A stretch of DNA of 9,733 nucleotides from JBHGBB01 sp041946755 (GTDB lineage Bacteria > UBP4 > UBA4092 > JAOAEQ01), in assembly GCA_041946755.1 (NCBI GenBank), contig JBHGBB010000154.1:1-9733 (forward strand), given 5' to 3'. A model generated the notes under the pieces. The model worked only from the letters and a program-made list of their open reading frames with translations. It did not search any database and was not told the DNA's origin. Shown piece after piece: positions 1-6,580 of this stretch. Made by a program: the position numbers and the translations under genes. Each line of letters starts with the position of its first letter. Positions within the stretch are counted from its first letter, which is position 1.

Positions 1-2
1 CC

Positions 3-647
3 AATCTCTATGAATCCTTAATCTTTTTCGGCTGGGTAATCGCATTCGAATTCGTTCTGGTCGAAATCTTTAAGCCTACCAAGAGTCTGGGGATTATCAT
101 CGCACCATTAACTTTCTTATGCAATCTCATTGCGGTAATCCTGCCGAGTACCTATCGGATACCGCAACCGTTAATGCCGGCGTTGCAGAGCTATTGGTTG
201 GAAGTCCATGTAATCACTGCATTTTTAGCGTATGCGGCGTTTGCGATAGCGTTCGGTACCGGGGTATTATTCTTATTACAAGAGCGTTGGTTCCGGCAGG
301 GGAAAACTACCGGATTCTATTCCCGATTCCAAGATATGGAAACTTTGGATAGCCATACCTATTGGCTGATTGCGTTCGGGTTCATCACATTAGCATTAGG
401 GATAATTACCGGGTCGGTATGGGCAAATACCGCCTGGGGGACTTATTGGTCTTGGGATTCGAAAGAAACCTGGTCGTTAATCACCTGGTTGATTTATGCG
501 GTATATCTCCATGCGCGGTTGATTGTCGGATGGCGAGGGAAGAAAGCCGCCTGGTTTGCGATTATCGGATTTCTAGCGGTACTATTTACCTATGCGGGAG
601 TAAATTTCTTATTGAGCGGTCTCCATAGCTACGGGTCAGCGAAATAA
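3..647 (+). CDS. ccsA: CcsA/ResC-type cytochrome c biogenesis protein, 5' end missing
   Basis: Integral membrane component of System II cytochrome c maturation, which moves or presents heme for attachment to CXXCH motifs of exported apocytochromes. The reading frame is open from the window edge, so the N-terminus is lost; 214 residues are visible and the family is usually about 270-320. The hallmark tryptophan-rich heme-binding segment is present (WGTYWSWDSKETW, about 421-480), followed by a membrane helix. Candidate heme-ligand histidines lie in LEVH (about 201-212) and LHSYG (about 621-635). Several hydrophobic helices fit the family. An internal ATG at 174 is not the start, because the same frame upstream encodes family-like membrane sequence. 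The gene converges on a 16-heme cytochrome gene, a plausible client. Family assignment is firm; the exact subtype (CcsA, ResC or CcsB naming) is less so. Confidence 0.9.
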   Translation, partial: NLYESLIFFGWVIAFEFVLVEIFKPTKSLGIIIAPLTFLCNLIAVILPSTYRIPQPLMPALQSYWLEVHVITAFLAYAAFAIAFGTGVLFLLQERWFRQGKTTGFYSRFQDMETLDSHTYWLIAFGFITLALGIITGSVWANTAWGTYWSWDSKETWSLITWLIYAVYLHARLIVGWRGKKAAWFAIIGFLAVLFTYAGVNFLLSGLHSYGSAK

Positions 648-734
648 TCGAGAAGACGAAAGGATGAAAGGACGAAAGGATGAAAAGATGCAAAAACCTT
701 TATCATCCTAGCGAAGCGGTCATCCTTCTTTTTT
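648..734. terminator. Repeat-rich snapback between convergent genes, likely terminator
   Basis: The plus strand begins purine-rich with repeated GAAAGGATGA-like units (about 657-690) and then turns pyrimidine-rich. AAGGATGA at 676-683 (also 660-666) pairs with TCATCCTT at 720-727. The 3' arm is followed at once by six T residues (729-734), as in an intrinsic terminator for the plus-strand ccsA gene. The gap lies between two convergent genes, so termination is expected here. The 3' half also contains a copy of a dispersed repeat seen again at 4461-4486. Confidence 0.6.
703..728 (+). repeat. Dispersed intergenic repeat, copy 1
   Basis: This 26-base segment begins TCATCCTAGCGAAGCG and matches 24 of 26 positions with 4461-4486. 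Both copies sit just past the 3' end of a gene and follow a purine-rich degenerate repeat, so they look like members of one intergenic repeat family. Confidence 0.75.
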
Positions 735-745
735 CGGTTACTATT

Positions 746-3088
746 TTAATTATCACCTGATGAAGTAGTATCTTCTTTAATCAAATCTATCGGTTCTTCT
801 TCAATTTCCTCTTCCGGTTCAATCAAGTTTTCGACCAACGATGGCGGGACTTTTTTAGTAAATATCACCGGGTTATAAGGGTAGACGATGGGGTCGAATA
901 TGGTCCAGTAGAAATGCCAGACTAAAATCGCTAGCGATGCGAGGATGGCTTCATAGAAATGGATTAATAAGAAGATATCCAGAATCCATTTCGGGATAAA
1001 CCGTAACGATAGCCCGGTTAACCAGAGCAATAATCCGGTAATCGCCATAATGATATTCCCCCAGACTAAAGCCCAGAACTCGAATTTCTCAATGAAACTA
1101 AACGGATGGGTTAATTCCGGCCGGGTTTTTATGAAGCCGAGGTTATAGAAGAAGAGTAATAAAGCTTCTTTAACATCATTCAATTTCGGGATTAATTTCT
1201 TAGTTTGTTTCTTCCCGCGGTGAGTAAACGCCATCAAATATAATTGGGTTCCGAAAAGGATTATCAAGCCGGAACCGCAAATCCGATGGATTATCGCTCG
1301 AACATTGCCGCCTTGCCATTTAACAAAATAGCTGAATATCGGATTATCCGGGAAATGATGGGCGAACCCGGTATAGACTAAGATGATAAAGAATAGGAAT
1401 AAGAACTGATGCATCCATCGTTCAGCCGCATTAAATTTCAGGTTATCTACCCGGTCAGTATCCAGATAAATCGATTTCCAGGTATCCCGATATCGGACTT
1501 TTTTAATGAAATCCAGGAAACAGAATCCGAGCATCCCACCAATCGTTCCGCAAATTGCTAAGAGATAGAAGATAGTAACCACCTGAGTCCAGAACTCCGC
1601 CCGTTTATTTACAATCTCATGGACCGCACCGATATCTTTCCCTTGTGCAATCCCGGCATGACATTTCCCGCAGGTTTTCGGTAGATTCTGTTTATTGGTT
1701 TGCGATTCCGGGTCGGAAGAGGGAAGAATTAAATGTTTCGAATGGCAGGAAACGCAGTTCGCAGCTTCCAGATTCCCGGCTTTATATGCCAGACCATGAT
1801 AACTATCCAGATATGATGATAACCGCATTGCCGGGATCCCGTATTTCTCAACTATCCGGACGCGTTCATGGCAATCGGAACAGGTTTTCGGGATATTCAA
1901 CGCATATACCGGCGACTTCGGGTCTTTCACCGCCAATATCCGATGTTCGGAATGGCAATCGATACATACCGGGGATTCGCTAACTCCTTTTCGATAACTT
2001 CGCCAATGGATACCTTTAACAAAATCTTCATATTCCGATTCATGGCAGCGACTGCAGGTTTTCGGGATATTCCCTTTATTAATTGGAGATACCGGATTAG
2101 TATGCGGTTCGATATTATGGATGCCATGACAGTCGGAACAAACCGCAGCCCGAATCCCGGATTCGACTTTCTGATAATGGACACTTTCCATATAGAGTGC
2201 CATCGGGTTTTTGATCGGGATATTATATTTCTCGGCAAACGATGGATTATCATGGCATTTCCCGCAAGTTTTATGCAGGTTCGTATAATTCACTTGCGAC
2301 CGGTTGTCGAAAGTCCAATAGATAGTATGGGTTCCATGGCAGTCCCAGCATTTCGCTGCCGGGATACCGGCTTGTACTGCTCGACCATGAACACTAGCGT
2401 TTTGTTCTAAGAATTCTTTTTTATGGCAGATTCCGCAATCCGCCTGTTTCATCGAGGCAAGTTCATGTTTGGTAGTATGCCGGACCAGATTTATCCCGCG
2501 ATGGCAATCGGTACATTCATGGCCTTTATGCACCGACCCTTTCATTAGTTCGATATCGACGAACGGTGCGGTGTCATTTTTTACTCCATGACATTTCAAA
2601 CATGCATTGGAAGGGAATAAAGGTACATGGTATTTTTCCGGCGCTTCAACTTTAGCATGGCAGGTAGAACAGAATTTATCGAGTTTGCCAGGTTCTAGCA
2701 TCAACCCTTTCATTCGTTTGGAAACCTCGCCATGGGTTGGATGGCAATCGGTACATTCCGGGGCATTCATATTTCCGGCTTTTTGCGCGCGGGCATGCGG
2801 GTCTTCTTTAAAACTGCCCATGACTCCTTCATGGCAGGCACCGCAGTTCACTTTCGATAATGGTACCGGATGCGGTAACTCTTTAATCCCCTGATGGCAT
2901 TTGGTGCATTCCAATTTCTCATGAGCCGGCATCTGGATTTTTACGGTATCATGGCACATTAGGCAATCGGAACTGGTGAATTGTTCGGTTTGTTTAGTAG
3001 TATCAGCAGCAAGAGATAAACTTATATAACCAATGAAGACACTGAATATAATTATGAAGATTAGTTTGGATTTAGAGATTCGGCTCAT
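746..3088 (-). CDS. 16-heme cytochrome c fused to membrane cytochrome b domain
   Basis: Predicted membrane-anchored electron-transfer protein linking quinone to periplasmic electron carriers. Residues 1-27 look like a signal peptide, with cleavage probably after LSLA. Sixteen CXXCH motifs start at residues 42, 61, 82, 112, 140, 163, 192, 218, 247, 275, 317, 345, 375, 403, 445 and 473. Many are arranged in repeated two-heme modules. About five membrane helices follow (roughly 499-525, 557-576, 597-620, 668-692, 701-728), with candidate b-heme ligands H560, H601, H710 and H725, as in cytochrome b561/FdnI-HydC-type subunits. The tail (757-768) is strongly acidic. The architecture recalls Geobacter CbcL-type fusions, which have fewer c hemes. 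The promoter is visible upstream and the Shine-Dalgarno is weak (GGA). Substrate and direction of electron flow cannot be told from sequence. Confidence 0.93.
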   Translation of the reverse strand: MSRISKSKLIFIIIFSVFIGYISLSLAADTTKQTEQFTSSDCLMCHDTVKIQMPAHEKLECTKCHQGIKELPHPVPLSKVNCGACHEGVMGSFKEDPHARAQKAGNMNAPECTDCHPTHGEVSKRMKGLMLEPGKLDKFCSTCHAKVEAPEKYHVPLFPSNACLKCHGVKNDTAPFVDIELMKGSVHKGHECTDCHRGINLVRHTTKHELASMKQADCGICHKKEFLEQNASVHGRAVQAGIPAAKCWDCHGTHTIYWTFDNRSQVNYTNLHKTCGKCHDNPSFAEKYNIPIKNPMALYMESVHYQKVESGIRAAVCSDCHGIHNIEPHTNPVSPINKGNIPKTCSRCHESEYEDFVKGIHWRSYRKGVSESPVCIDCHSEHRILAVKDPKSPVYALNIPKTCSDCHERVRIVEKYGIPAMRLSSYLDSYHGLAYKAGNLEAANCVSCHSKHLILPSSDPESQTNKQNLPKTCGKCHAGIAQGKDIGAVHEIVNKRAEFWTQVVTIFYLLAICGTIGGMLGFCFLDFIKKVRYRDTWKSIYLDTDRVDNLKFNAAERWMHQFLFLFFIILVYTGFAHHFPDNPIFSYFVKWQGGNVRAIIHRICGSGLIILFGTQLYLMAFTHRGKKQTKKLIPKLNDVKEALLLFFYNLGFIKTRPELTHPFSFIEKFEFWALVWGNIIMAITGLLLWLTGLSLRFIPKWILDIFLLIHFYEAILASLAILVWHFYWTIFDPIVYPYNPVIFTKKVPPSLVENLIEPEEEIEEEPIDLIKEDTTSSGDN

Positions 3089-3115
3089 AGTTCAATCCAA
3101 GTAGAGAGTAAAAAT

Positions 3116-3144
3116 AGTATACCTAAATAGTCTCGTTTTCGCAA
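3116..3144 (-). promoter_or_regulatory. Sigma-70-like promoter of the multiheme cytochrome gene
   Basis: Read on the minus strand, TTGCGA (3144-3139; 4 of 6 to the -35 consensus) is separated by exactly 17 bases from TATACT (3121-3116; 5 of 6 to the -10 consensus). Transcription would begin near 3109, giving a leader of roughly 20 bases before the ATG at 3088. Spacing and position make this a convincing candidate. Confidence 0.6.
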
Positions 3145-3190
3145 GAGAAAAGAGCGGTTTTATAATTTCTGTAGACTTAACCTGCGGAAC

Positions 3191-3221
3191 TTGAACTTTT
3201 CGCCATTGGCGAAAAGTTCAA
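3191..3221. repeat. Perfect palindrome, CCATTGG-centred copy A
   Basis: The arm TTGAACTTTTCGCCA is followed by one T and then its exact reverse complement: 15-bp arms around a single centre base. The flank continues ACTCAATTGGCT, which resembles the flank of copy B at 3376-3412. There is no T-run, so it is not a standard terminator. It belongs to a small family of palindromes in this gap. Confidence 0.85.
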
Positions 3222-3249
3222 CTCAATTGGCTAATTATCGATAAATCAA

Positions 3250-3292
3250 TCTAGTTTATAATTCCTGACCATTGGTAAGAAATTAGACTAGA
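3250..3292. repeat. Imperfect CCATTGG-centred palindrome
   Basis: The outer ends TCTAGT and ACTAGA are complementary. The inner arms AATTCCTGACC and GGTAAGAAATT match at 9 of 11 positions around ATT. The core CCATTGG is the same as in the two neighbouring, better preserved palindromes, so this looks like a decayed relative. Confidence 0.55.
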
Positions 3293-3375
3293 TATTCAAC
3301 TTGAATCCATAACCATAATAAAATCAATAGAAATATATAATCTTGACATATTGTTAGTATTAAATATCGGTAAGG

Positions 3376-3412
3376 GAGTTGAATTATACGCCATTGGCGT
3401 AAAATTCAACTC
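3376..3412. repeat. Near-perfect palindrome, CCATTGG-centred copy B
   Basis: The 18-base arm GAGTTGAATTATACGCCA and the opposite arm (3395-3412) are complementary except at one position, around one centre T. The core CGCCATTGGCG is identical to copy A (3191-3221), and both copies are followed by a similar AACTC-AxTTGG flank. Together they indicate a repeated palindromic element. Confidence 0.85.
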
Positions 3413-3437
3413 CAGTTGGTTTAGGTAACGGACAACA

Positions 3438-3464
3438 ACCCGAATTGGTCGGACCAATTCGGGT
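3438..3464. repeat. Perfect 27-base odd palindrome
   Basis: ACCCGAATTGGTC is followed by a single G and its exact reverse complement: 13-bp perfect arms. Its ACCCGAATxGG start resembles the middle arm of the cloverleaf-like element at 6581-6639 (CCCGAA-TGG-TTCGGG). It could be a binding site or a mobile palindromic repeat; no T-run follows. Confidence 0.8.
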
Positions 3465-3612
3465 CATACTCCGGGATAAGATACTATTTTAGTTCTGCCA
3501 ACCACCATGTCTAATTCCTAAAATGAAATAGACAGTAGGAAATTTTCCATTAATTAATTAATAGATATAGAATTCAAAGAATAGTTTCGGTAAATTGGAC
3601 GTATGAAGTTGA

Positions 3613-3642
3613 TTATGAAAATCGCGGATTACAAGGTATAAT
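3613..3642 (+). promoter_or_regulatory. Possible promoter of the yggS gene
   Basis: A perfect TATAAT lies at 3637-3642. A weak -35 candidate (TTATGA, 3613-3618) is 18 bases upstream. Transcription would start near 3649, leaving only about 11 bases before the ATG at 3660. That fits the absence of a Shine-Dalgarno sequence there. The -35 match is poor and the region is AT-rich, so this is tentative. Confidence 0.35.
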
Positions 3643-3659
3643 ATATAGATATATAAAAT

Positions 3660-4358
3660 ATGGCTATATCTCAAATCTTAGATAATTATCAGCGGGTTTT
3701 AGCCCGAATCCAAACCGCTGCGATTCAAGCCGGTAGAAAGCCGGAAGAAATAAAGTTAGTTGCAGTATCGAAAACCGTTCCGGTAGCAATCGTTCAAGAA
3801 GCGGTATCCAATGGGATAACGCTCCTGGGTGAGAATCGAGTGCAGGAAGCGAAACAGAAATTCGAGGTTATTGGAAACAACGCTACCTGGCATCTGGTAG
3901 GCCATCTGCAATCGAATAAAGTTAAACCGGCAGTATCGATGTTCGAGTTAATCCAATCAGTGGATTCGATTGAGTTGGCAAAAGAAATCTCGAATCGAGC
4001 ACAGCAGATAAATAAGGTCCAGAATATATTGATCGAAATCAATACTTCCGGCGAAGAAACTAAATTCGGGATCGAGCCGGCTGGATTAATTCCGATGCTC
4101 GAACAGATTAGTCTGCTATCGAATATCCGGATTCAAGGACTGATGACTGTCGGTCCCTTAGTTCCGGAGCCGGAACTCGCTAGACCGAGTTTTATTCAGT
4201 TGCGGGAATTGAGTGAGAAAGTTAAATCGGCTGGATTAGCAAATATCGAGATGCATATCCTTTCGATGGGGATGACCGGCGATTTCGAAATTGCGATTCA
4301 AGAGGGAGCGAATATGCTCCGGATCGGAACCGCAATTTTCGGGCATAGAAACATATAA
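3660..4358 (+). CDS. yggS: YggS/PROSC-family pyridoxal phosphate homeostasis protein
   Basis: Cytosolic PLP-binding protein of the alanine racemase-like fold III group. It has no firmly known enzymatic reaction; the family buffers PLP and affects amino-acid and keto-acid balance. The 232 residues match the usual length. Visible motifs are KLVAVSKTVP with the PLP lysine K38, GENRVQEAKQK (about 57-67), WHLVGHLQSNKVK (about 77-89), IEINTSGEETKFG (about 125-137), and the C-terminal phosphate-binding LSMGMTGDFEIAI followed by RIGTAIFG. It lies directly before proC, a very common arrangement across bacteria. The start is set by family length and the first in-frame ATG. No Shine-Dalgarno is visible, and the upstream bases are almost pure A/T. 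Confidence 0.95.
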   Translation: MAISQILDNYQRVLARIQTAAIQAGRKPEEIKLVAVSKTVPVAIVQEAVSNGITLLGENRVQEAKQKFEVIGNNATWHLVGHLQSNKVKPAVSMFELIQSVDSIELAKEISNRAQQINKVQNILIEINTSGEETKFGIEPAGLIPMLEQISLLSNIRIQGLMTVGPLVPEPELARPSFIQLRELSEKVKSAGLANIEMHILSMGMTGDFEIAIQEGANMLRIGTAIFGHRNI

Positions 4359-4461
4359 ACGAAAAGACGGAAGAACGAAAAAACGAAAAAACGGAAAAAC
4401 ATAAAAACCAAAAAACTATAACTGTAATAACAAAAAGTCGTAAAAGGAAAATGCTTCCTTT
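4359..4461 (+). repeat. Degenerate purine-rich repeats and small hairpin after yggS
   Basis: The stretch 4359-4407 consists of irregular ACGAAAA-type units, nearly free of pyrimidines apart from the repeated C. It resembles the purine-rich tract after ccsA. A short hairpin follows, AAAGGAA (4443-4449) with TTCCTTT (4455-4461) and a 5-base loop. It could slow or end transcription, but there is no clean T-run. Confidence 0.5.
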
Positions 4462-4486
4462 CATCCTAGCGAAGCGATCTTCCTTC
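4461..4486 (+). repeat. Dispersed intergenic repeat, copy 2
   Basis: It matches 703-728 at 24 of 26 positions, including the uninterrupted 16-base core TCATCCTAGCGAAGCG. It lies upstream of the proC ribosome binding site and, like copy 1, follows a purine-rich repeat tract. Confidence 0.75.
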
Positions 4487-4522
4487 ATCCCTCAATTTAA
4501 TTTACATAGAGGAGAAATTTAT

Positions 4523-5338
4523 ATGGCGAAAGATAAACGAATTGCATTTATCGGTGCCGGGAATATGGCCGACGCATTGATTCGCGGGATAGTCGCTTCG
4601 AAACAGGTTCGCGCTACGTCAATCATTGCGAGTGATGTATCCAAACCTCGGCTCGATCATATTTCTCGTCAGGTAGGGGTAAAATCGACCTCGGATAATA
4701 AAGCGACAATCAAAAATGCTTCGATAATATTCATTGCGGTTAAACCGAATATGGTTGATACCGTATTAACCGAACTAGGTGATTTAATTACTGCAGACCA
4801 GTTGGTAATTAGTATCGCTGCCGGAGTAACGATATCGCGAATAGAAAAACAGTTGACCGATAAAGTGCCGGTAATTCGGGCGATGCCGAATACTCCGGCA
4901 CTGGTTTTAGAAGGTGCAACCGCAATCTGTCCGGGATCATATACCCAGCAATCGCAGATTGATATCGCCCAGCAGTTATTAAGTGCAGTCGGAAAAGTAG
5001 TGGTCGTAACCGAATCTTTGATGGATGCGGTTACCGGCTTATCCGGCAGCGGGCCGGCATATATTTTTATGGTAATCGAATCGCTTGCTGATGCCGGGGT
5101 TAAAGAAGGTTTATCGCGCGAAATAGCGCTAACGTTAGCGGCTCAGACTGTACTAGGCGCCGCAAAGATGGTGATACAATCCGGAGACCATCCTGCAGCT
5201 TTGAAGGATAAAGTCGCGTCTCCGGGTGGAACAACCATTGCTGGGATTGCCGCGCTAGAAACCGCCGGGTTACGGAAAGCGATTATGCATGCGGTTACCG
5301 CGGCAACTCATCGGTCGAAAGAAATGAGTGGAAAATAA
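4523..5338 (+). CDS. proC: Pyrroline-5-carboxylate reductase
   Basis: Catalyses the last step of proline synthesis, NAD(P)H-dependent reduction of pyrroline-5-carboxylate to L-proline, in the cytosol. The N-terminal Rossmann motif is FIGAGNMADALIRG (about residues 9-22). AVKPNMV lies in the middle of the nucleotide domain, followed by RAMPNTPALVLEGATA. The family signature appears in the C-terminal helical domain as GLSGSGPAYIFMVIESLADAG, then VASPGGTTIAGIAALE. The ATG at 4523 is chosen over the in-frame ATG at 4451. It has GGAG at 4511-4514 with 8-base spacing, gives a normal 271-residue protein, and the upstream extension lies in repeat DNA. Probably co-transcribed with yggS. Confidence 0.96.
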   Translation: MAKDKRIAFIGAGNMADALIRGIVASKQVRATSIIASDVSKPRLDHISRQVGVKSTSDNKATIKNASIIFIAVKPNMVDTVLTELGDLITADQLVISIAAGVTISRIEKQLTDKVPVIRAMPNTPALVLEGATAICPGSYTQQSQIDIAQQLLSAVGKVVVVTESLMDAVTGLSGSGPAYIFMVIESLADAGVKEGLSREIALTLAAQTVLGAAKMVIQSGDHPAALKDKVASPGGTTIAGIAALETAGLRKAIMHAVTAATHRSKEMSGK

Positions 5339-5352
5339 AAGCAAGTAAAAGA

Positions 5353-5465
5353 TGTTGTTAGGTAAAGGTAAAGTAGTGAGTTAGGTAGTTGGTCTTGGGT
5401 AATTGGTTTTTACTAACTACTTGTCCTAACTACTAAACTCACTCCCTGACCCTGACCTAACTACA
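5353..5465. repeat. 113-base imperfect snapback repeat between proC and asd
   Basis: The left half (from TGTTGTTAGGT at 5353) and the reverse complement of the right half (from TGTAGTTAGGT, ending at 5465) align over roughly 40 or more bases with many identities. Shared blocks include GTTAGGT, AGTGAGTT and GTAGTT. The halves are themselves built from degenerate GTTAGGTA-like units. Transcribed, it would fold into one long imperfect hairpin. No gene was recognised in it. It could be a decayed tandem repeat with inversion, or a miniature mobile element. Confidence 0.65.
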
Positions 5466-5512
5466 TATTAATTCTTGATTCTTAATTTAAAAAACCATGG
5501 GGGAAAGATTTA

Positions 5513-6559
5513 ATGAATATCGATAAACAAGGATTCAAAGTTATCATTGCCGGAGCGACTGGCGCAGTTGGAATCAAGTTCCGGGAAATACTAGAACAGC
5601 GGCGGTTCCCAGTGAAAGAATTGCGGCTATTAGCTTCCAGTCGGTCAGTCGGGAAAAAGCTGTCGTTTAAAGGGAAAGAGATTCCGGTTGAAGAGCTGAA
5701 ACTCGAATCGTTTAAAGGAGACGAGATTGTCCTCGCATCAGCCGGTGGCGATATCAGTAAATGGTTTGCCCGGGATGCGGCGAAAAAAGGTTGTATTACT
5801 ATCGATAATACCAGCGCGTTCCGGATGGAGAAGGATGTGCCGCTGGTAGTACCGGAAGTGAATCCGCAAGATGTGAAATGGCATCCGGGAATTATCGCAA
5901 ACCCCAATTGTTCGACCATCCAGATGGTCGTCGCATTAAAACCGTTACATGATGCGGCGAAAATCAAACGAATCGTGGTTTCGACTTATCAATCGGTTTC
6001 CGGTAAAGGATTGAAAGCCATCGATGAATTAGAACAGCAGACCAAAGCCTGGGCGGCAGGGAAGCCAGTGCCGAAAGCCAACGCGTTTGCGCATCAGATA
6101 GCGTTCAATTGCCTACCGCATATCGATAGTTTTCTACCGAATGGGTATACTAAAGAAGAGATAAAAATGGTTAATGAAACCAAAAAGATTATGGGTGACC
6201 AGAGTATTCAGGTTACCGCAACCACTGTTCGCGTACCGGTATTCTATGCGCATAGCGAAACGGTTAATATCGAAACCGAAAAGAAATTAACCGTAGCCCA
6301 GGCGAAAGAGCTGTTAGCGAAAGCGCCGGGAGTGATCGTAATCGATGACCCTGCGAAAAACGAATATCCATTAGCTATCAATGCAGCGGGGAAAGATGAA
6401 GTGTTCGTCGGCCGGATTCGGGAAGATGAATCGATTCCGAACGGATTGAATCTATGGGTAGTCTCGGATAATATCCGAAAAGGTGCGGCCTTGAATGCGA
6501 TTCAAATTGCGGAAGTGATGAATACGATGGGATTGCTGAAAGAAAAATGGTTTGAATAA
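5513..6559 (+). CDS. asd: Aspartate-semialdehyde dehydrogenase
   Basis: Reduces aspartyl phosphate to aspartate-4-semialdehyde with NADPH, feeding lysine/diaminopimelate, threonine and methionine synthesis. The 348 residues fit the family. The Rossmann motif GATGAVG is at about 14-20, followed by LRLLASSRSVGK, typical of the Gram-positive/archaea-like ASADH branch. The catalytic cysteine is C133 in NPNCST. The substrate- and proton-handling residues R240 and H247 are in RVPVFYAHSE. The C-terminal RIREDESIPNGLNLWVVSDN-type end is present. The start is supported by GGGGGA (5499-5504) 8 bases upstream. It lies downstream of proC beyond a snapback repeat, so co-transcription with proC is uncertain. 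Confidence 0.95.
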   Translation: MNIDKQGFKVIIAGATGAVGIKFREILEQRRFPVKELRLLASSRSVGKKLSFKGKEIPVEELKLESFKGDEIVLASAGGDISKWFARDAAKKGCITIDNTSAFRMEKDVPLVVPEVNPQDVKWHPGIIANPNCSTIQMVVALKPLHDAAKIKRIVVSTYQSVSGKGLKAIDELEQQTKAWAAGKPVPKANAFAHQIAFNCLPHIDSFLPNGYTKEEIKMVNETKKIMGDQSIQVTATTVRVPVFYAHSETVNIETEKKLTVAQAKELLAKAPGVIVIDDPAKNEYPLAINAAGKDEVFVGRIREDESIPNGLNLWVVSDNIRKGAALNAIQIAEVMNTMGLLKEKWFE

Positions 6560-6577
6560 TCAACATTGAATAATCAA
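6552..6577 (+). repeat. 12-base direct repeat spanning the asd stop codon
   Basis: TTGAATAATCAA occurs at 6552-6563 and again at 6566-6577, a 14-base period. The first copy contains the asd stop codon. The second lies three bases before the cloverleaf-like element, so the duplication may be linked to that insertion, or it may be simple slippage. Confidence 0.6.
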
Positions 6578-6580
6578 TAG

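Larger units (their letters stand above)
3089..3659. other. 571-base non-coding region between divergent genes
   Basis: No convincing coding sequence, tRNA or known riboswitch was recognised on either strand. The region contains the minus-strand cytochrome promoter near one end, four palindromic elements (3191-3221, 3250-3292, 3376-3412, 3438-3464), AT-rich DNA around 3300-3365 and 3545-3575, and a possible promoter for the downstream plus-strand gene. It is the longest gap in the window. Confidence 0.7.

Noticed and set aside
1868..2410. Open frame of 180 codons on the plus strand inside the cytochrome gene
   Set aside because: It is a shadow of the minus-strand gene, with no family motifs or ribosome binding site. 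The same holds for the open frames at 1645-1983 (+), 2607-2894 (+) and 1927-2253 (-).
1640..2980. Regularly recurring CATGGCA-like motifs on the plus strand, resembling a spaced repeat array
   Set aside because: They are the antisense of the CXXCH heme codons in the minus-strand cytochrome gene. Spacing is irregular and follows the protein motifs, so this is not CRISPR.
3343..3370. TTGACA at 3343-3348 as a plus-strand promoter
   Set aside because: No acceptable -10 lies at 16-18 bases (best is TATCGG), and it would be about 300 bases from the next gene. AT-rich DNA makes chance matches common.
4451..4522. Upstream ATG extending proC by 24 residues
   Set aside because: The extension lies in repeat DNA, is not family-like, and the ATG at 4523 has a good Shine-Dalgarno and gives the normal length.
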